Of a stretch of DNA of 64,000 nucleotides, positions 45,673-55,528 are shown piece after piece; within the stretch, counting starts at the first letter, position 1; every line of letters starts with the position of its first letter. This DNA comes from Saturnia japonica (taxonomy: Eukaryota; Arthropoda; Insecta; Lepidoptera; Saturniidae). The notes under the pieces were generated by a model that ran no database searches, was not told the DNA's origin, and saw only the letters and a list, made by a program, of their open reading frames with translations. The DNA lies in contig CM065322.1 in the NCBI GenBank assembly GCA_033032175.1, positions 17,608,001 to 17,672,000 on the forward strand. Direction: 5' to 3'. The position numbers and the translations under genes are program-made.

Positions 45673-48657
45673 TCACGAGGACACTCTAGTGGCGAGAGCA
45701 TAAAAGACCGGAGTAGAAGTTGGAGAGGCGCTGTCTGTAGTAGCGAGGATATTGACCTTCAATTCGGGTACTTCATCCTCTACATTAGCGGGATCAAAGC
45801 GATTTATTGGCCATTCGGTGCCAGGCAGTCGAAAGAACGAGGGCCCACTGAACCAGAGGGGGTGCTCAAGTAACTGAGCGGGAGTTAGTCCCCTAGAGAG
45901 GCAATCTGCTGGATTTTCTTTCCCACTAATATGATGGAAATGTCGCGGATTCAGCTCATTATGAATTTTCGAGATTCTGTTGGCCACAAAGGTCTGCCAT
46001 CGGGTAGGAGACGAATGAATCCAAGCGAGTGCTACTGTACTGTCAGTAAACGCGTGAATATTGGATATCTGACAACGATCAGCATAGGTATCGATAACTA
46101 TACGCATCAGTTTGGCTAGTATTACATTAGCGCATAACTCCATCCTAGCTAGACTAATAACAGTTTTAGAAGGTGCTACTCTCGATTTTGCACATACTAA
46201 ATTAGTGACGCATCGATGTTCATTCGGCGTATATACATGTAGATATATCACGCCACCGTAGGCGCGCTCTGACGCGTCCGCAAAGCCTTGAGGTATCACG
46301 TATTGATTATTATTAGAGTCAATATCAGAAATACTACTTACGGGATACATATAATTTTTCTGAAGGTATTCTTTAAAAATATTGTCATATTCTAATTTTA
46401 TGGCGGTATTAGACAATAATTTACGTTCCAAAGATAAGAACCTACGTTCGGCCGCGCGCATCGAGTCTCCTAAAACGGAGGTATCGTCTTTAAACGGCAG
46501 CGATACGATGTATCGCCCGTTCGACTCGCGGCGAGTGGTATCATAGTAATATTTTTCGCAAGCTTGTTCGCCTACAGTTAGGCAATTAGGCACATTAGGT
46601 AGCTCTTCCAATTCGAAAAATCGACTCAGGCAATTTTCGAATGATTCGTCCATAGTACAATACGAACGAACAATATTACACACGGGGTTAAAGACCGGGG
46701 CCTGACCGATTATTATATAACCTAATAAGGTTTCAATCGCGACAGGTTCATCGGACGCACGCGATATCGAATTCGGACCTAAGATTCGAGCAAATAAATC
46801 CGTTCCCAATATGAGATCAATATTCGCGGGCGTGTAATAATTAAAATCAGCCAAAGGAATATTATTTAAATAATCCAGACGCGCCGTGTCTATCTTCGCG
46901 GTAGGTAATTCATTGGTGATACGATTGACGACCACCGGTTGTATAGTGAACCTAACCGAATCGTCGAAGCGAGACCGAATGGTTAGGCAGGTAACTCCTA
47001 ATACAGGATTGGTGACGTCACCAACACCCGACACATATTTACTCTGCGACACATTTAATTTTAAATTTAATCTTTTACAACATTCATTCGTTATAAGATC
47101 TTTTTGCGACGCACTATCTATCAACGCTCGCAAAACAAATATATTTCCCTCGGAGTCTACAGCGTGACATTGCGCGGTACCGAGCAAGACAGAAGACGAG
47201 GGACTCGAACTCACGGCCTCCGGTGCGGCGGCAGTACACTCACCCACGGCACAGAGCGAGACGGCGCTCGCGGCAGGAGCGTGTACAGAAGCGCGAGCCG
47301 CACTCCCCGACCGCGACCGTGGTACTATCGCTGTACTTGTATGTTCCATAGCGATATTAGTGGATACTGTCTTACTATTAGGAAAATGTAACAAGCTATG
47401 GTGACTGCGATTGCATTCAGTACAACGTCTGGGATCTTTACAATTTAAGATTATGTGTTTGCTATTTAAACAATTTACATAATATTTATTTGATTTAACT
47501 AATTTGTAACGATCATTAGGGATCATAGACAGGAATTTTAGGCATTGAGATAAGTCATAATGATCACTCTTCCCACAACATAAGCACGTATTATGTTCCT
47601 GTACATTTACAAAACTTTTAACATTACTAAAGGAGGTGCGCGCTCCCGATCTATTTGACGACCGCGACGATGCCGTATTATTATTTTTACGTGCCTGAGT
47701 CCGACCCGCGCTCGTATTTGTAGCGATTGTACTCGCGCCCGCCACATTATGAGCGCGTTGTAAAATGTGAGATTGATTTCTAACAAAATCGATGAATTCC
47801 GTACAAGTTGAATTATTTTCGGAATCGTCGAATTTAAGCTCAAACGATTTTACAGTTTCAAACCCCACTTTTTTGCACGCAAGGTGAATAAATATGAAAT
47901 CCTCCAAGCTTTTCAAGTGTAATTGTTTCAAAGCGGAGTACAGAGATGAAAACTTATCTATAAATTCTTCTAATTGTGAAGGAGAATTTTCACCTACATT
48001 TGGCAAGTTAAGTAATTTATCTAAATACGAAGCGGCCAATATCTTTTTGTCATTGTATTTATTCACCAAGGCTTTCCACACAACACTATAATTTTCGGCA
48101 GTGGGTAAAATACCTTGGCAAATATTTAAGGCTTTGCCCTTTAGTCTACCAATTAAATATTGAATTCGCTCACCGTCGGTTAGATCCGGGTTATCGTGAA
48201 TAACAGATTTGAATGTCTCATAAAAAATAGGCCAAGTCTCATTTTCACCGTCAAATGAACAAATTTCTAATCGTGGTAATTTTAACGACGGTTTTATGCA
48301 TTTCACTACGGTACCCTGCTCATCGCGGCTAGTATTTTCAGCCATTTGCGACTGCAGTTGATGTGACTTATATTTTATTTTAGCATATAACTGTTCAAAC
48401 GAAATGACGACTTTATAAGAAGATGTGGGTCCATCCGATAACGTTAATTCAAAATTACTTCGTTCCTCAACGGCTGCCATAAAATCATTTCGTAAGGTGT
48501 CAATCGTAAAACTATCCGCTAAAAACTCCTTAATTTTTTCATCATTATTACCAATTTCCGCGATTAAATCATATATCTGTTGTAACCTCTCAAACAAAAC
48601 TGTAATCTTATTCTGCAATTTTTGCAATTTACGTTCGTTTCGTGGTTCAGAAGGCAT
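45673..48657 (-). CDS. BEL/Pao gag-protease-RNase H polyprotein with RT missing
   Basis: 994 codons, starting MPSEPRNERK 65 bp after the LTR-proximal primer site. Domains in order: Gag with a DUF1759-type region (about residues 125-275, SFDGENETWPIFYETFKS); two Cys/His knuckles (about 358-425, CLCCGKSDHYDLSQC and CTECNRSHHSLLH); an aspartic protease with LIDSAS near 514 and DLILGTDLF near 615. The segment that normally precedes the RT follows (RFLSLERKL). The frame then passes from NNQYVIP straight into RNase H-like sequence (GFADASERAYGGVIY, DSTVALAWI) at about residue 789, near 46290. The palm with YVDD is absent, an in-frame deletion of most of the RT. The frame ends TGA at 45673 after ALATRVSS, but the same frame continues with SRLLRIVIYVLRF, so the stop is a nonsense change inside pol. 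Confidence 0.88.
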   Translation of the reverse strand: MPSEPRNERKLQKLQNKITVLFERLQQIYDLIAEIGNNDEKIKEFLADSFTIDTLRNDFMAAVEERSNFELTLSDGPTSSYKVVISFEQLYAKIKYKSHQLQSQMAENTSRDEQGTVVKCIKPSLKLPRLEICSFDGENETWPIFYETFKSVIHDNPDLTDGERIQYLIGRLKGKALNICQGILPTAENYSVVWKALVNKYNDKKILAASYLDKLLNLPNVGENSPSQLEEFIDKFSSLYSALKQLHLKSLEDFIFIHLACKKVGFETVKSFELKFDDSENNSTCTEFIDFVRNQSHILQRAHNVAGASTIATNTSAGRTQARKNNNTASSRSSNRSGARTSFSNVKSFVNVQEHNTCLCCGKSDHYDLSQCLKFLSMIPNDRYKLVKSNKYYVNCLNSKHIILNCKDPRRCTECNRSHHSLLHFPNSKTVSTNIAMEHTSTAIVPRSRSGSAARASVHAPAASAVSLCAVGECTAAAPEAVSSSPSSSVLLGTAQCHAVDSEGNIFVLRALIDSASQKDLITNECCKRLNLKLNVSQSKYVSGVGDVTNPVLGVTCLTIRSRFDDSVRFTIQPVVVNRITNELPTAKIDTARLDYLNNIPLADFNYYTPANIDLILGTDLFARILGPNSISRASDEPVAIETLLGYIIIGQAPVFNPVCNIVRSYCTMDESFENCLSRFFELEELPNVPNCLTVGEQACEKYYYDTTRRESNGRYIVSLPFKDDTSVLGDSMRAAERRFLSLERKLLSNTAIKLEYDNIFKEYLQKNYMYPVSSISDIDSNNNQYVIPQGFADASERAYGGVIYLHVYTPNEHRCVTNLVCAKSRVAPSKTVISLARMELCANVILAKLMRIVIDTYADRCQISNIHAFTDSTVALAWIHSSPTRWQTFVANRISKIHNELNPRHFHHISGKENPADCLSRGLTPAQLLEHPLWFSGPSFFRLPGTEWPINRFDPANVEDEVPELKVNILATTDSASPTSTPVFYALATRVSS

Positions 48658-48721
48658 TTTGTAAAATAAGTTTATCTACCTCCCGCACACAATAAATGAT
48701 CACGACTAATTTTATGTGGAT

Positions 48722-48740
48722 AATCCGGCTCGAAGGACCA
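48722..48740 (-). promoter_or_regulatory. Primer binding site, tRNA-Tyr type
   Basis: The plus strand reads AATCCGGCTCGAAGGACCA. This is the 3' end of insect tRNA-Tyr as I know it (acceptor TCGAAGG pairing with CCTTCGA, plus CCA). The site lies two bases from the LTR edge, the usual place for minus-strand priming. Confidence 0.8.
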
Positions 48741-48742
48741 AA

Positions 48743-49148
48743 TGTAAGCGCTGGTTCGTTTTCTTTCATAAAACTAGCCGGATTGATGGTTGGGGGCAAT
48801 TTCCCTGGTCGATTACAATATATGCACAATGACACGGAATACTGGAATTTATAGAATGGAGAAAAAAGGGACTCACCGAACAACAGCTTTTACGCACTTT
48901 GGAGGCCTCCTCTTGTGTTCACTTCTGTGTCACCACGCACCATGCACGATAATTTATTCAAGTTTTTTGAAGTCAAGTTTATTTTAATTAAATACCGCAG
49001 TCACTCTGTCTTTGCCGTTGTAATTTTAAAGGCGAACTGACGTCGGCGAAAAGGTAGGGGGTAGACAAGGATAGACAGATACGAGGAAAAAGGATAGGTG
49101 CTGTATCATTGTGCATATGATCGTCGTATGTGCCTTTTAGCCTTAACA
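48743..49148 (-). repeat. 5' LTR of the BEL/Pao element
   Basis: Upstream LTR in the element's own direction; it should contain its promoter. Followed after two bases by the primer binding site. Confidence 0.95.
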
Positions 49149-49730
49149 GTCACTGTGACGAATTTATCACCATGCGCATATATATGCACGTGTTAGTTTA
49201 TCGGAATTAACTGTTTACGAGAGCTGAGCGAGCGGGGACCACCCTGTCTCCCCCAGTCTCACCTGGTGCCTCTGCAAGCGTTTACCGTCCTTATGATAAT
49301 AGTGGAGATGTATAAGTACATACCTGAAACGAAAGAAAATAATAAAATGAAACAAAAGTAACATGCCCACTTACAATATTCATTTAAATAATAGATAAGC
49401 AATATACAGACAGCGCTACGCGTGAGTCCATCCAGTAGTGCGGATATAGTGCAGATACGGTGCGGATATTGTGCAAGTGTGCTATGCCACGTGTCGGCAC
49501 AGTGCTACGATCAGATGAAGTGCGTGCTAATTACGGTGCGCAAGCGATTATGCCTAAATAATCTGTTTCAGAAATAGACAGAGGTTGTTGTTGTTACCAT
49601 ACGGTTATCTTTATTACATAAAGTAAGCTAAACCACATCATATAAACCCAAAACATCATGCGTTTATTTTAATTATCTAGTGCGTCATTAAGACGAACCT
49701 GCAAGCAATACTTACCTCCACACATGTATA
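49149..49730. other. Intron right of the BEL/Pao insertion
   Basis: Starts GTCAC, the mismatched target duplication, and continues with unremarkable sequence containing GTGCGGATATxGTGC repeats at 49438-49475. Confidence 0.4.
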
Positions 49731-49752
49731 TACACACACACACACACACACG
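49731..49752. repeat. (CA)n microsatellite
   Basis: About 11 CA units. Confidence 0.85.
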
Positions 49753-49799
49753 TAACCAGCACATAAACCGATTAACAGTGTGCTCTATGATGCAATGCA

Positions 49800-49848
49800 T
49801 AAGCAATAATTCTGTAGTGCAAGCAAGCGAAGCCGCAGGCACAGCTAG
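49800..49848 (+). mobile_element. Helitron 3' end
   Basis: AGCGAAGCCGCAGGC followed by ACAGCTAG and then T is the classic Helitron 3' terminus with its short hairpin. The 5' end that belongs to it is not identified; it may lie before the (CA)n tract. Confidence 0.6.
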
Positions 49849-51039
49849 TATCGATTAAAGTTCTTGTCTGTCTATTAACTTGTACACCAATCACGTAGAA
49901 AGTACTGGACCGAGTTTGATGAAATTCGTTATAGTATTTTCAATATACAGTGAAAAGAATTGAAATTATACAAAATCAATCCAATTTATTTTTTATTTAC
50001 TTAATTTTCCATAGAAATAAATAAAAACGTATATATTTTTTACTGCTATTGATATATAGCGTTTATTAGTTTATAACTTTTATAATAAGTTTTTAAATTA
50101 TGAAAAATAATGTTTATAATAATAACACTACAAGATTAAGAAATAGATATTTTGTTAGATTCATCCCCATTTAAAATGATCACGATTTTGGTTTTTGTTT
50201 TTTATTCTAAAGTTCTACGATAGATGTCATTATTTGGTATTGTTTACGCAATCAATTTTTTTAAATTAAATTTGACTAAAAAAACATGCTATAGAGTGCC
50301 ATTACTACGAAACACTATTATACTATATCCGATGTTTAATTTCAGTTTTACTAAAAAAAACCGCTGTTTCTATACACGAAATTGCTAACACAACTAGTAT
50401 AAAGTGTAAAATAATAAAATGTTTGTTTCATATTTTTGTATTTATATAAACAAAGTCAAAACCATAATTCCACGGTTTTTACACCATGTGTTTTAGTAAA
50501 CAGATATACAACAACATTATAATAACGCAACATGCCCGACTCGCATTGAAATTCATTTATCTGACAGTTTCAATATTTCCTCAAAAATAATAATAAAGTA
50601 CCTACCTTACAAAATTGTAACATTCATCCAATAAAGAATGTGACAGTAATCTTTGTGGATTTAACCGTTAACGAAATATTTAATTTCCGCGGCCGTAAGC
50701 TTTGAAAAATCCAGCCGTAGCGTAAAGCCTGCCACTTTAAATCTACAAACGTGTCGTAATATTAATTGAGGCCGCGGGAACCAGAGCGGTTGGACTGCAT
50801 GTCTATACTCATCCATTAAAATATTCATAATCTACGCTAAGCTGTGCCCCACGGTTTCCCGTGTTAATTTAATCCGAAAAAACACGCACCAGTGTAGCCT
50901 ACTGCAATTGTTGTTACTTCCCACAAGTAAAAATAACATGCAAAATAACTTTTCTTTGCAAGGATTAATATACCATGTGTAAAAAGAATACTCATATATC
51001 AATTTTTAATTTTAAAAATAATTATAGCCTGATGTTTAG
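49849..51039. other. Intron, no gene recognised
   Basis: AT-rich. A worn repeat at 49855-49960 (CTTGTCTGTCTATTAACTTG...GACCGAGTTTGATG) resembles Helitron interiors. Nothing else seen. Confidence 0.3.
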
Positions 51040-51275
51040 ATAGCGTAGGTATTCTCGGGGATCTGGCTATCAAATAAAAAGATTTCTTTAAATTCATCCG
51101 GTAGTTCCAGAGATTAGCGTGTTTAAACAAACAATCAATTAAAAAACTTTTCCGCTTTATTATATTATAGTATAGATGAATTTATAGAAAGAAGCATATC
51201 TGTTCTGTGATCCTCCTGTCGGTCACTCTGATCCTCGTGACCTCACTTATCAATTATACTTTGAGCCGCCGCGCC
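51040..51275 (-). repeat. Composite repeat containing a Helitron-like 5' end, copy 2
   Basis: Reverse complement of 6550-6800 with few differences (GCGTAGGTATTCTCGGGGAT, AACTTTTCCGCTTTATTATA, GATCCTCGTGACCTCACTTA). Confidence 0.65.
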
Positions 51276-54196
51276 GTGACGTGTTGCGCGTCGCAAACCC
51301 TGCGGCCACCGGTCCTCGCCATCGCCAACACGACGCGACGGAGAAGCGCGAAGGCTATGGGATCGAATCCGCTCCAGTAACTGTACCTGTGTTTCTAGGA
51401 CACGCCTCGCCCCAAACCCCTCCCCCCGCCCCCCACCGCCTCACCAGCACAATACAAAAAATTCTCATTGTTTACTATTCCAATTTCTTCGCGTTCCTAT
51501 TTAGCCACTGAAGAGGCCTACTCTGAACATGATATACATTTCCCGACCAGATGTATATACCACAAATTTTCTTTTAATTCCACTAAAATATAACAGAAAA
51601 CTTCATATCCCTTATCGTAACATTATAGAGCACTCGTAGGCTTTGCCAATAAAGCCATGAAACAAAAGCGCTATAATTGTTAACGGTTTTTAGAATGTTT
51701 ATTTACATTTTCAGTTCGGTTTATATAAAATCCGGTCGACATTTTGAAATGAGTCCAGAGTAGGGACGCGAGCCGAGTGCTAGCTAGGTCGTGCGGTCGT
51801 ATCTCTCACAGTTGCAGTCGTGTCCCACTTTTGACGCAAACAAAGGCTTTGATTCGACGGATCTTTGTACAGAGTTTTCATTGAAATATTGCTTGATGCG
51901 ACCGACGCGACGTGACGTGACGTGAAGTGACGCGACGTGACGTAACGGGACGCGACGCGACGGTGCCCGCGCGTCTGGAGTTGCAGATAAGAATTGACGC
52001 ACCGGGCACTGAACACTGAGCACTCGACACCTAAAGACGCAATACTTCTATACCAATGCGATGTCTTTAATTCTTCAAAACTACGTATTTGTTTTTTGTT
52101 GTTGATAATAACTCGGTAGATTGACGGTAGGTACTACTGTCCCTGATGCTTGGTGGTAACAACAGCTCAATCCAAACACTAAGGCGAACAAAGAGTGATT
52201 TAAATCCATCGGCAGTCCCCGCTGTGATGCCAGCCTCGGCACCTCTCCTGGCATCTCGGGTATTTTCAGCTCGTATAGTAAATTGAGTCGTGAAATCGAA
52301 TACAAAAAAAATAATTATATTGCATTCCTTTACTTCCCAAACTTGAGTATTTATATACCTTCATTCAACTGAATGTACCTATTTTGATAATAAATACTAT
52401 TTTCTTATGAACGTTTTCAATTACGTCTAAGATTATTATCACTTGATTTAAAAAAACTAATGCTCGTAGTTTATTATTTATTCAAAAACTCATATACACT
52501 ATGGGAAGTGGAGTAGAATTTCAAAATTACTAAATATCCTTACAAAATCTTAACGATATTTTGTTAATTGATATATCGAAACATATAAATATACATTTCT
52601 AAATATCGATCCTTTGTGACATTCTACTGCATACGTCACTAATGTACCTCTACTGGTGAGATCTAGACGCGAAGCAACACACGTGCGTGATATAGGTATA
52701 AACAGTACGACAATTAAAAATAAATTTTATATCATTTCACCACTCTCTCACTCGCTCACCATAGGTATCATATATCACATAAAGAGCATAACTTGCTGCA
52801 CTTCATAACAAAATTTTGGAAAAAAAACCCAAATACTCATAACTTGCAAAATGTTTGAAGTCTGTTGTTAATGTTAAACTAAATAATAATATAATCGAAG
52901 GGTTATATACTATTATACAAACCTCATATTAAGTCCAAAAATATAAAATATTTACCTAGAATCTATATTCTATACCATTTTCACATTATTACGTATTAAT
53001 TTTATTTCTTATTTCATCGCCCTGTGACTCTGGTTCTATTCTCGATTCATTACAGTTACTGCCTACGCAGCATTATACTTCTCATAATTAATATTACTTA
53101 AGACAGATGAAGACATGCCTACTTATATATTTTAAAGTAAGCTTCAATATGAATGAATAGTAATGAAATAATAAATGTTTATAAAACTATATCAATTAAA
53201 CACTTTCAGTATAAAATTAGTATAGAATTGGTTTAACCTGTCGGCCTTCCCTCTCTGCCGATCGTCTGTCCGATATTAATTTCGTGAGCTATTTCCATAC
53301 AATAACAAAGCTGTGAATCCGCAAACCCGGCTGTGTTTATGTAATGCCTACCTACAGGTAATGAATAATAATTCCGAAAACAACTTTTCTATAGAATGTT
53401 GCTCGAACCAGTTAAAATACCTAACGTAATGGCACGGGCTGTGTAAATCTGATTAATCGTCCTTTTTCAATTAATGTTTTAATATTATCATAATTTATGA
53501 TAACCCATGTACATTATATGTTTATTTACACTTTTTACATTACATAAATGTAAACTATGTACGTATAACAAAGAATTAAGTGATTTTCTATTTTGTTAAT
53601 TGAAATTCATTGAGCGTTAGTATAAGTAACTACAGTTAGGTATCGAGTAGACCCGAGTGCGTTACTAGTTCACTTCCACCCGAGCATGCGCATCACAAGT
53701 GCAATAAAACTGTTAATATTCCCATCACCGGGCACACAAAACCACGTATGTCCACATATTTCAATACGTTTTGATTACGCACAGTGACATACATGTTTTT
53801 GATACCAATTAGCGTTATAGGCTCACTACGGTTAGTAAATGAAACGAGCTGTTAGGGATGTCAAAGATTTATTTCTCAATCCACCAGTAAGTAATTACAA
53901 ACACCACGCCCACGGCACCACATCATAAAGGTATGCAGTGGACATTGTATAGCAAATAACGCAACATTATAGAACTAGTCACACTGTTCCACTTTATGAC
54001 ATGATGCCGTTTTGACAATACACATACACACACAAACACATTTACTTGAGACCCGAACGCTGACGTCACTCTCAGTCCGGTTCTCTGATTCTCGTTAAAT
54101 AAGTAGTGATTCGTTTAGAATGTTGAATGTGGGGCGATGTAAACGTTCGGGTTCGCGCAGTTGTGATGATGTACCGGCACCGCAGACGGCACTTAC
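51276..54196. other. Intron next to exon C, no gene recognised
   Basis: Includes a GC-rich stretch 51270-51460, a tandem GACGTGAC-type array (51904-51963) and long AT-rich DNA. Open frames at 51281, 51780 and 52081 are not convincing. A TGACGTCA palindrome is at 54062-54069. Confidence 0.4.
51904..51963. repeat. GACGYGAC short tandem array
   Basis: About a dozen units of GACGTGAC, GACGCGAC and related forms. A similar short run occurs at 33701-33722. Confidence 0.8.
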
Positions 54197-54446
54197 CGCT
54201 CGCTTGGCTGTCCACGGAACTCTTCCTGCTGCCGGCGCTACAGGAGTCGAGTTGCGGGGTGTGCGGGGGCAGGTCGGGGAGCGAGTCACAACGGGCGCGC
54301 ACGAATGCCCAGTCGTCGCTGAGTGCGGCGAGGGTGTCGCGCAGGTCCGGCGAGACGCTCTGCTTGGCGACGCTGCACTCGCGCTCCAGGTTTTTGTAGT
54401 TCTCGAGCAGGTCTCGTACCTCGGCCTCGCGCTCCCGCACGCAGAC
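54197..54446 (-). CDS. Dys: Dystrophin internal exon C (repeat end and start of hinge)
   Basis: Exon of 250 bp, with acceptor tgcgcgcag|GTCTGC and a consensus donor GCG|GTAAGT. It enters in phase 0 and leaves in phase 1. The peptide begins VCVREREAEVRDLLENYKNL and runs through LRDTLAALSDDWAFVRARC, the last helix of a spectrin repeat. It matches in order the vertebrate dystrophin segment VEEILSKGQHLY...LEDLSSEWKAVNRLL. It then turns into a low-complexity Pro/Ser stretch (DLPPHTPQLD, SAGSRKSSVDSQAS), as expected where hinge 3 begins. The first codon base left over (G) completes a Glu codon with exon D, about 49.8 kb away. GC content is much higher than in the flanking intron. Confidence 0.9.
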
Positions 54447-54558
54447 CTGCGCGCACGCACCACACATACTCACACACACTGGCGCACGCATGTCTATCGC
54501 AAGAGTAATGCGACTGCACTGCAGCTCTGCGAGTGTATAGTTTAGTTAAGTGTCACAC

Positions 54559-54735
54559 CTGTATGTTCCTGAGCACGTTGTCTCGCTGGGGCGGCGCGAG
54601 GTCTCGTGCTATGTTCAGACGGGTGCGGGTCTCCAGCACCCAGCTGACGAGGGTGTCGACGCGCGCCGTGTACTTTCCCAGCGTTGACAGCTTGCTGTTT
54701 AGGAATTCGCGGTGGCTGGACAGGTCTCTCTGCGC
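54559..54735 (-). CDS. Dys: Dystrophin internal exon B (spectrin-like repeat)
   Basis: Exon of 177 bp (59 codons, phase 0 to 0), with acceptor tttgcctcaag|GCGCAG and donor ATACAG|GTGTGA. The peptide starts AQRDLSSHREFLNSKLSTLG and contains YTARVDTLVSWVLETRTRLN. A central Trp in an amphipathic helix, followed by a Pro-rich loop (DLAPPQRDN), is the usual helix A to B layout of a spectrin repeat. It corresponds in order to the vertebrate dystrophin segment with LLLWLSPIRNQLE just before hinge 3. The intron to exon A is about 680 bp and the intron to exon C only 112 bp. A plus-strand open frame across it is an antisense shadow of the GC-rich exon. Confidence 0.88.
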
Positions 54736-54961
54736 CTTGAGGCAAACAGTTGGTTAGGTCACCCCACTTTACTCATTCATTAGGTTCTAAAGCTTTTATC
54801 AATTCAATATCAGAAATAGGATACATTTTAATACGTGAGGAGGTATTTGTTGAAACATCAATAATACTAGTAAAGTCACTCATTAGATAATGGTTCTTCT
54901 ATAATTCATTGGACAATAATTTCATTAACTTTGTCGTATTAAAGCTAGTAATATGTGTAGA

Positions 54962-55013
54962 CACATGTCACACGCCACACGTCACACGACACACGACACA
55001 CGACACACGTCGC
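54962..55013. repeat. CACACGNCA tandem array in the exon A-B intron
   Basis: Units of CACACGTCA/CACACGACA repeated about six times. Confidence 0.8.
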
Positions 55014-55417
55014 TAAACAAATGTCGTAAAAAGTGGCTTCTGAGAACCTTACAGTAATGAACTCGATGTTCGTTTTACATGAGAATTTTGTCAACATCTC
55101 CGGTTATTAGGTGGTTATTTTAAATTTAATCATAGAATCCCAAGAGGTGCGGTATGTGGTTTCAGTCAGAACGGACAAACCCAGAGTTCCGACAGTTCTA
55201 TGACGTTCCAGGTGCGGATAGCACAGTGCGCGTCCCCTACACGCGTTGCAGTGTTTATATAGTTATGATTACGGAGTCCCTGGTATCACATACAAATGAG
55301 CACGTTTTCGTTTTGACGGTTTTAATATAGTGTTAAGTTTTATTCTCCTCTCTGGTAGAGTTGATATGTAGGGGTCCGTGCTGTCTGGTGTCGCAGCTAG
55401 AGAGCTCGTTGTCGTAC

Positions 55418-55528
55418 CTTCTCGAGCTGCGGCTGTATGAGCTGCAGCTGGTCCCCGGCAGGCAGCTGATTGGAGTTGCGCAACACCTCCATGTCCCGCA
55501 GCTTGTTCGCCAACTCCTCCTCGCGGGC
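55418..55528 (-). CDS. Dys: Dystrophin internal exon A (spectrin-like region)
   Basis: Internal coding exon of 111 bp (37 codons, phase 0 at both ends). On the minus strand it follows a tttcatacacag acceptor and ends AAG|GTACGA. It begins AREEELANKLRDMEVL and ends LQLIQPQLEK, a charged amphipathic helix typical of a spectrin repeat. Dystrophin links cortical actin to the membrane dystroglycan complex in muscle and neurons, and its rod is built of such repeats. The exon alone is not diagnostic. It is assigned to Dys because it joins in phase to the next exons, which lead into a recognisable dystrophin repeat. Other frames here are open on both strands but lack the heptad pattern. The preceding exon is not identified and probably lies beyond the window. 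Confidence 0.85.

Larger units (their letters stand above)
43698..49148 (-). mobile_element. BEL/Pao LTR retrotransposon with RT deleted
   Basis: 5451 bp in minus orientation, with two 406-bp LTRs that look identical base for base (TGTTAAGG...CTTACA on the coding strand). Flanking pentamers GACAC and GTCAC are a target duplication with one mismatch. It has a tRNA-type primer site after the 5' LTR, a GGGGGGA polypurine tract before the 3' LTR and a gag-pol region. The body matches BEL/Pao: a retropepsin and a C-terminal integrase followed by a DUF5641-like domain. Most of the reverse transcriptase is missing, so this copy is non-autonomous. Identical LTRs imply a recent insertion. Confidence 0.93.
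4441..54196 (-). other. Dys: Giant dystrophin intron, about 49.8 kb
   Basis: Bounded by the GTAAGT donor of exon C and the TTGTTTCAG acceptor of exon D, with matching phase. I found no further spectrin-like coding segment with good splice sites inside it. It contains almost all of the transposons listed here, in both orientations, with no sign that host coding sequence was disrupted. Fly dystrophin has internal promoters for short isoforms in comparable introns, so regulatory sequence is expected here but is not directly demonstrated. Confidence 0.85.

Noticed and set aside
46886..47391. Plus-strand frames of 93-95 codons
   Set aside because: Antisense of the BEL/Pao polyprotein.
43745..48987. 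Identical 65-codon plus frame in two places
   Set aside because: It lies in both LTRs of the BEL/Pao element and simply reflects their identity; no protein family fits.
54120..54545. Plus-strand frames of 90-141 codons over exon C
   Set aside because: They are antisense to the dystrophin exon; GC-rich codons keep several frames open. The minus frame has the splice sites and the spectrin pattern.
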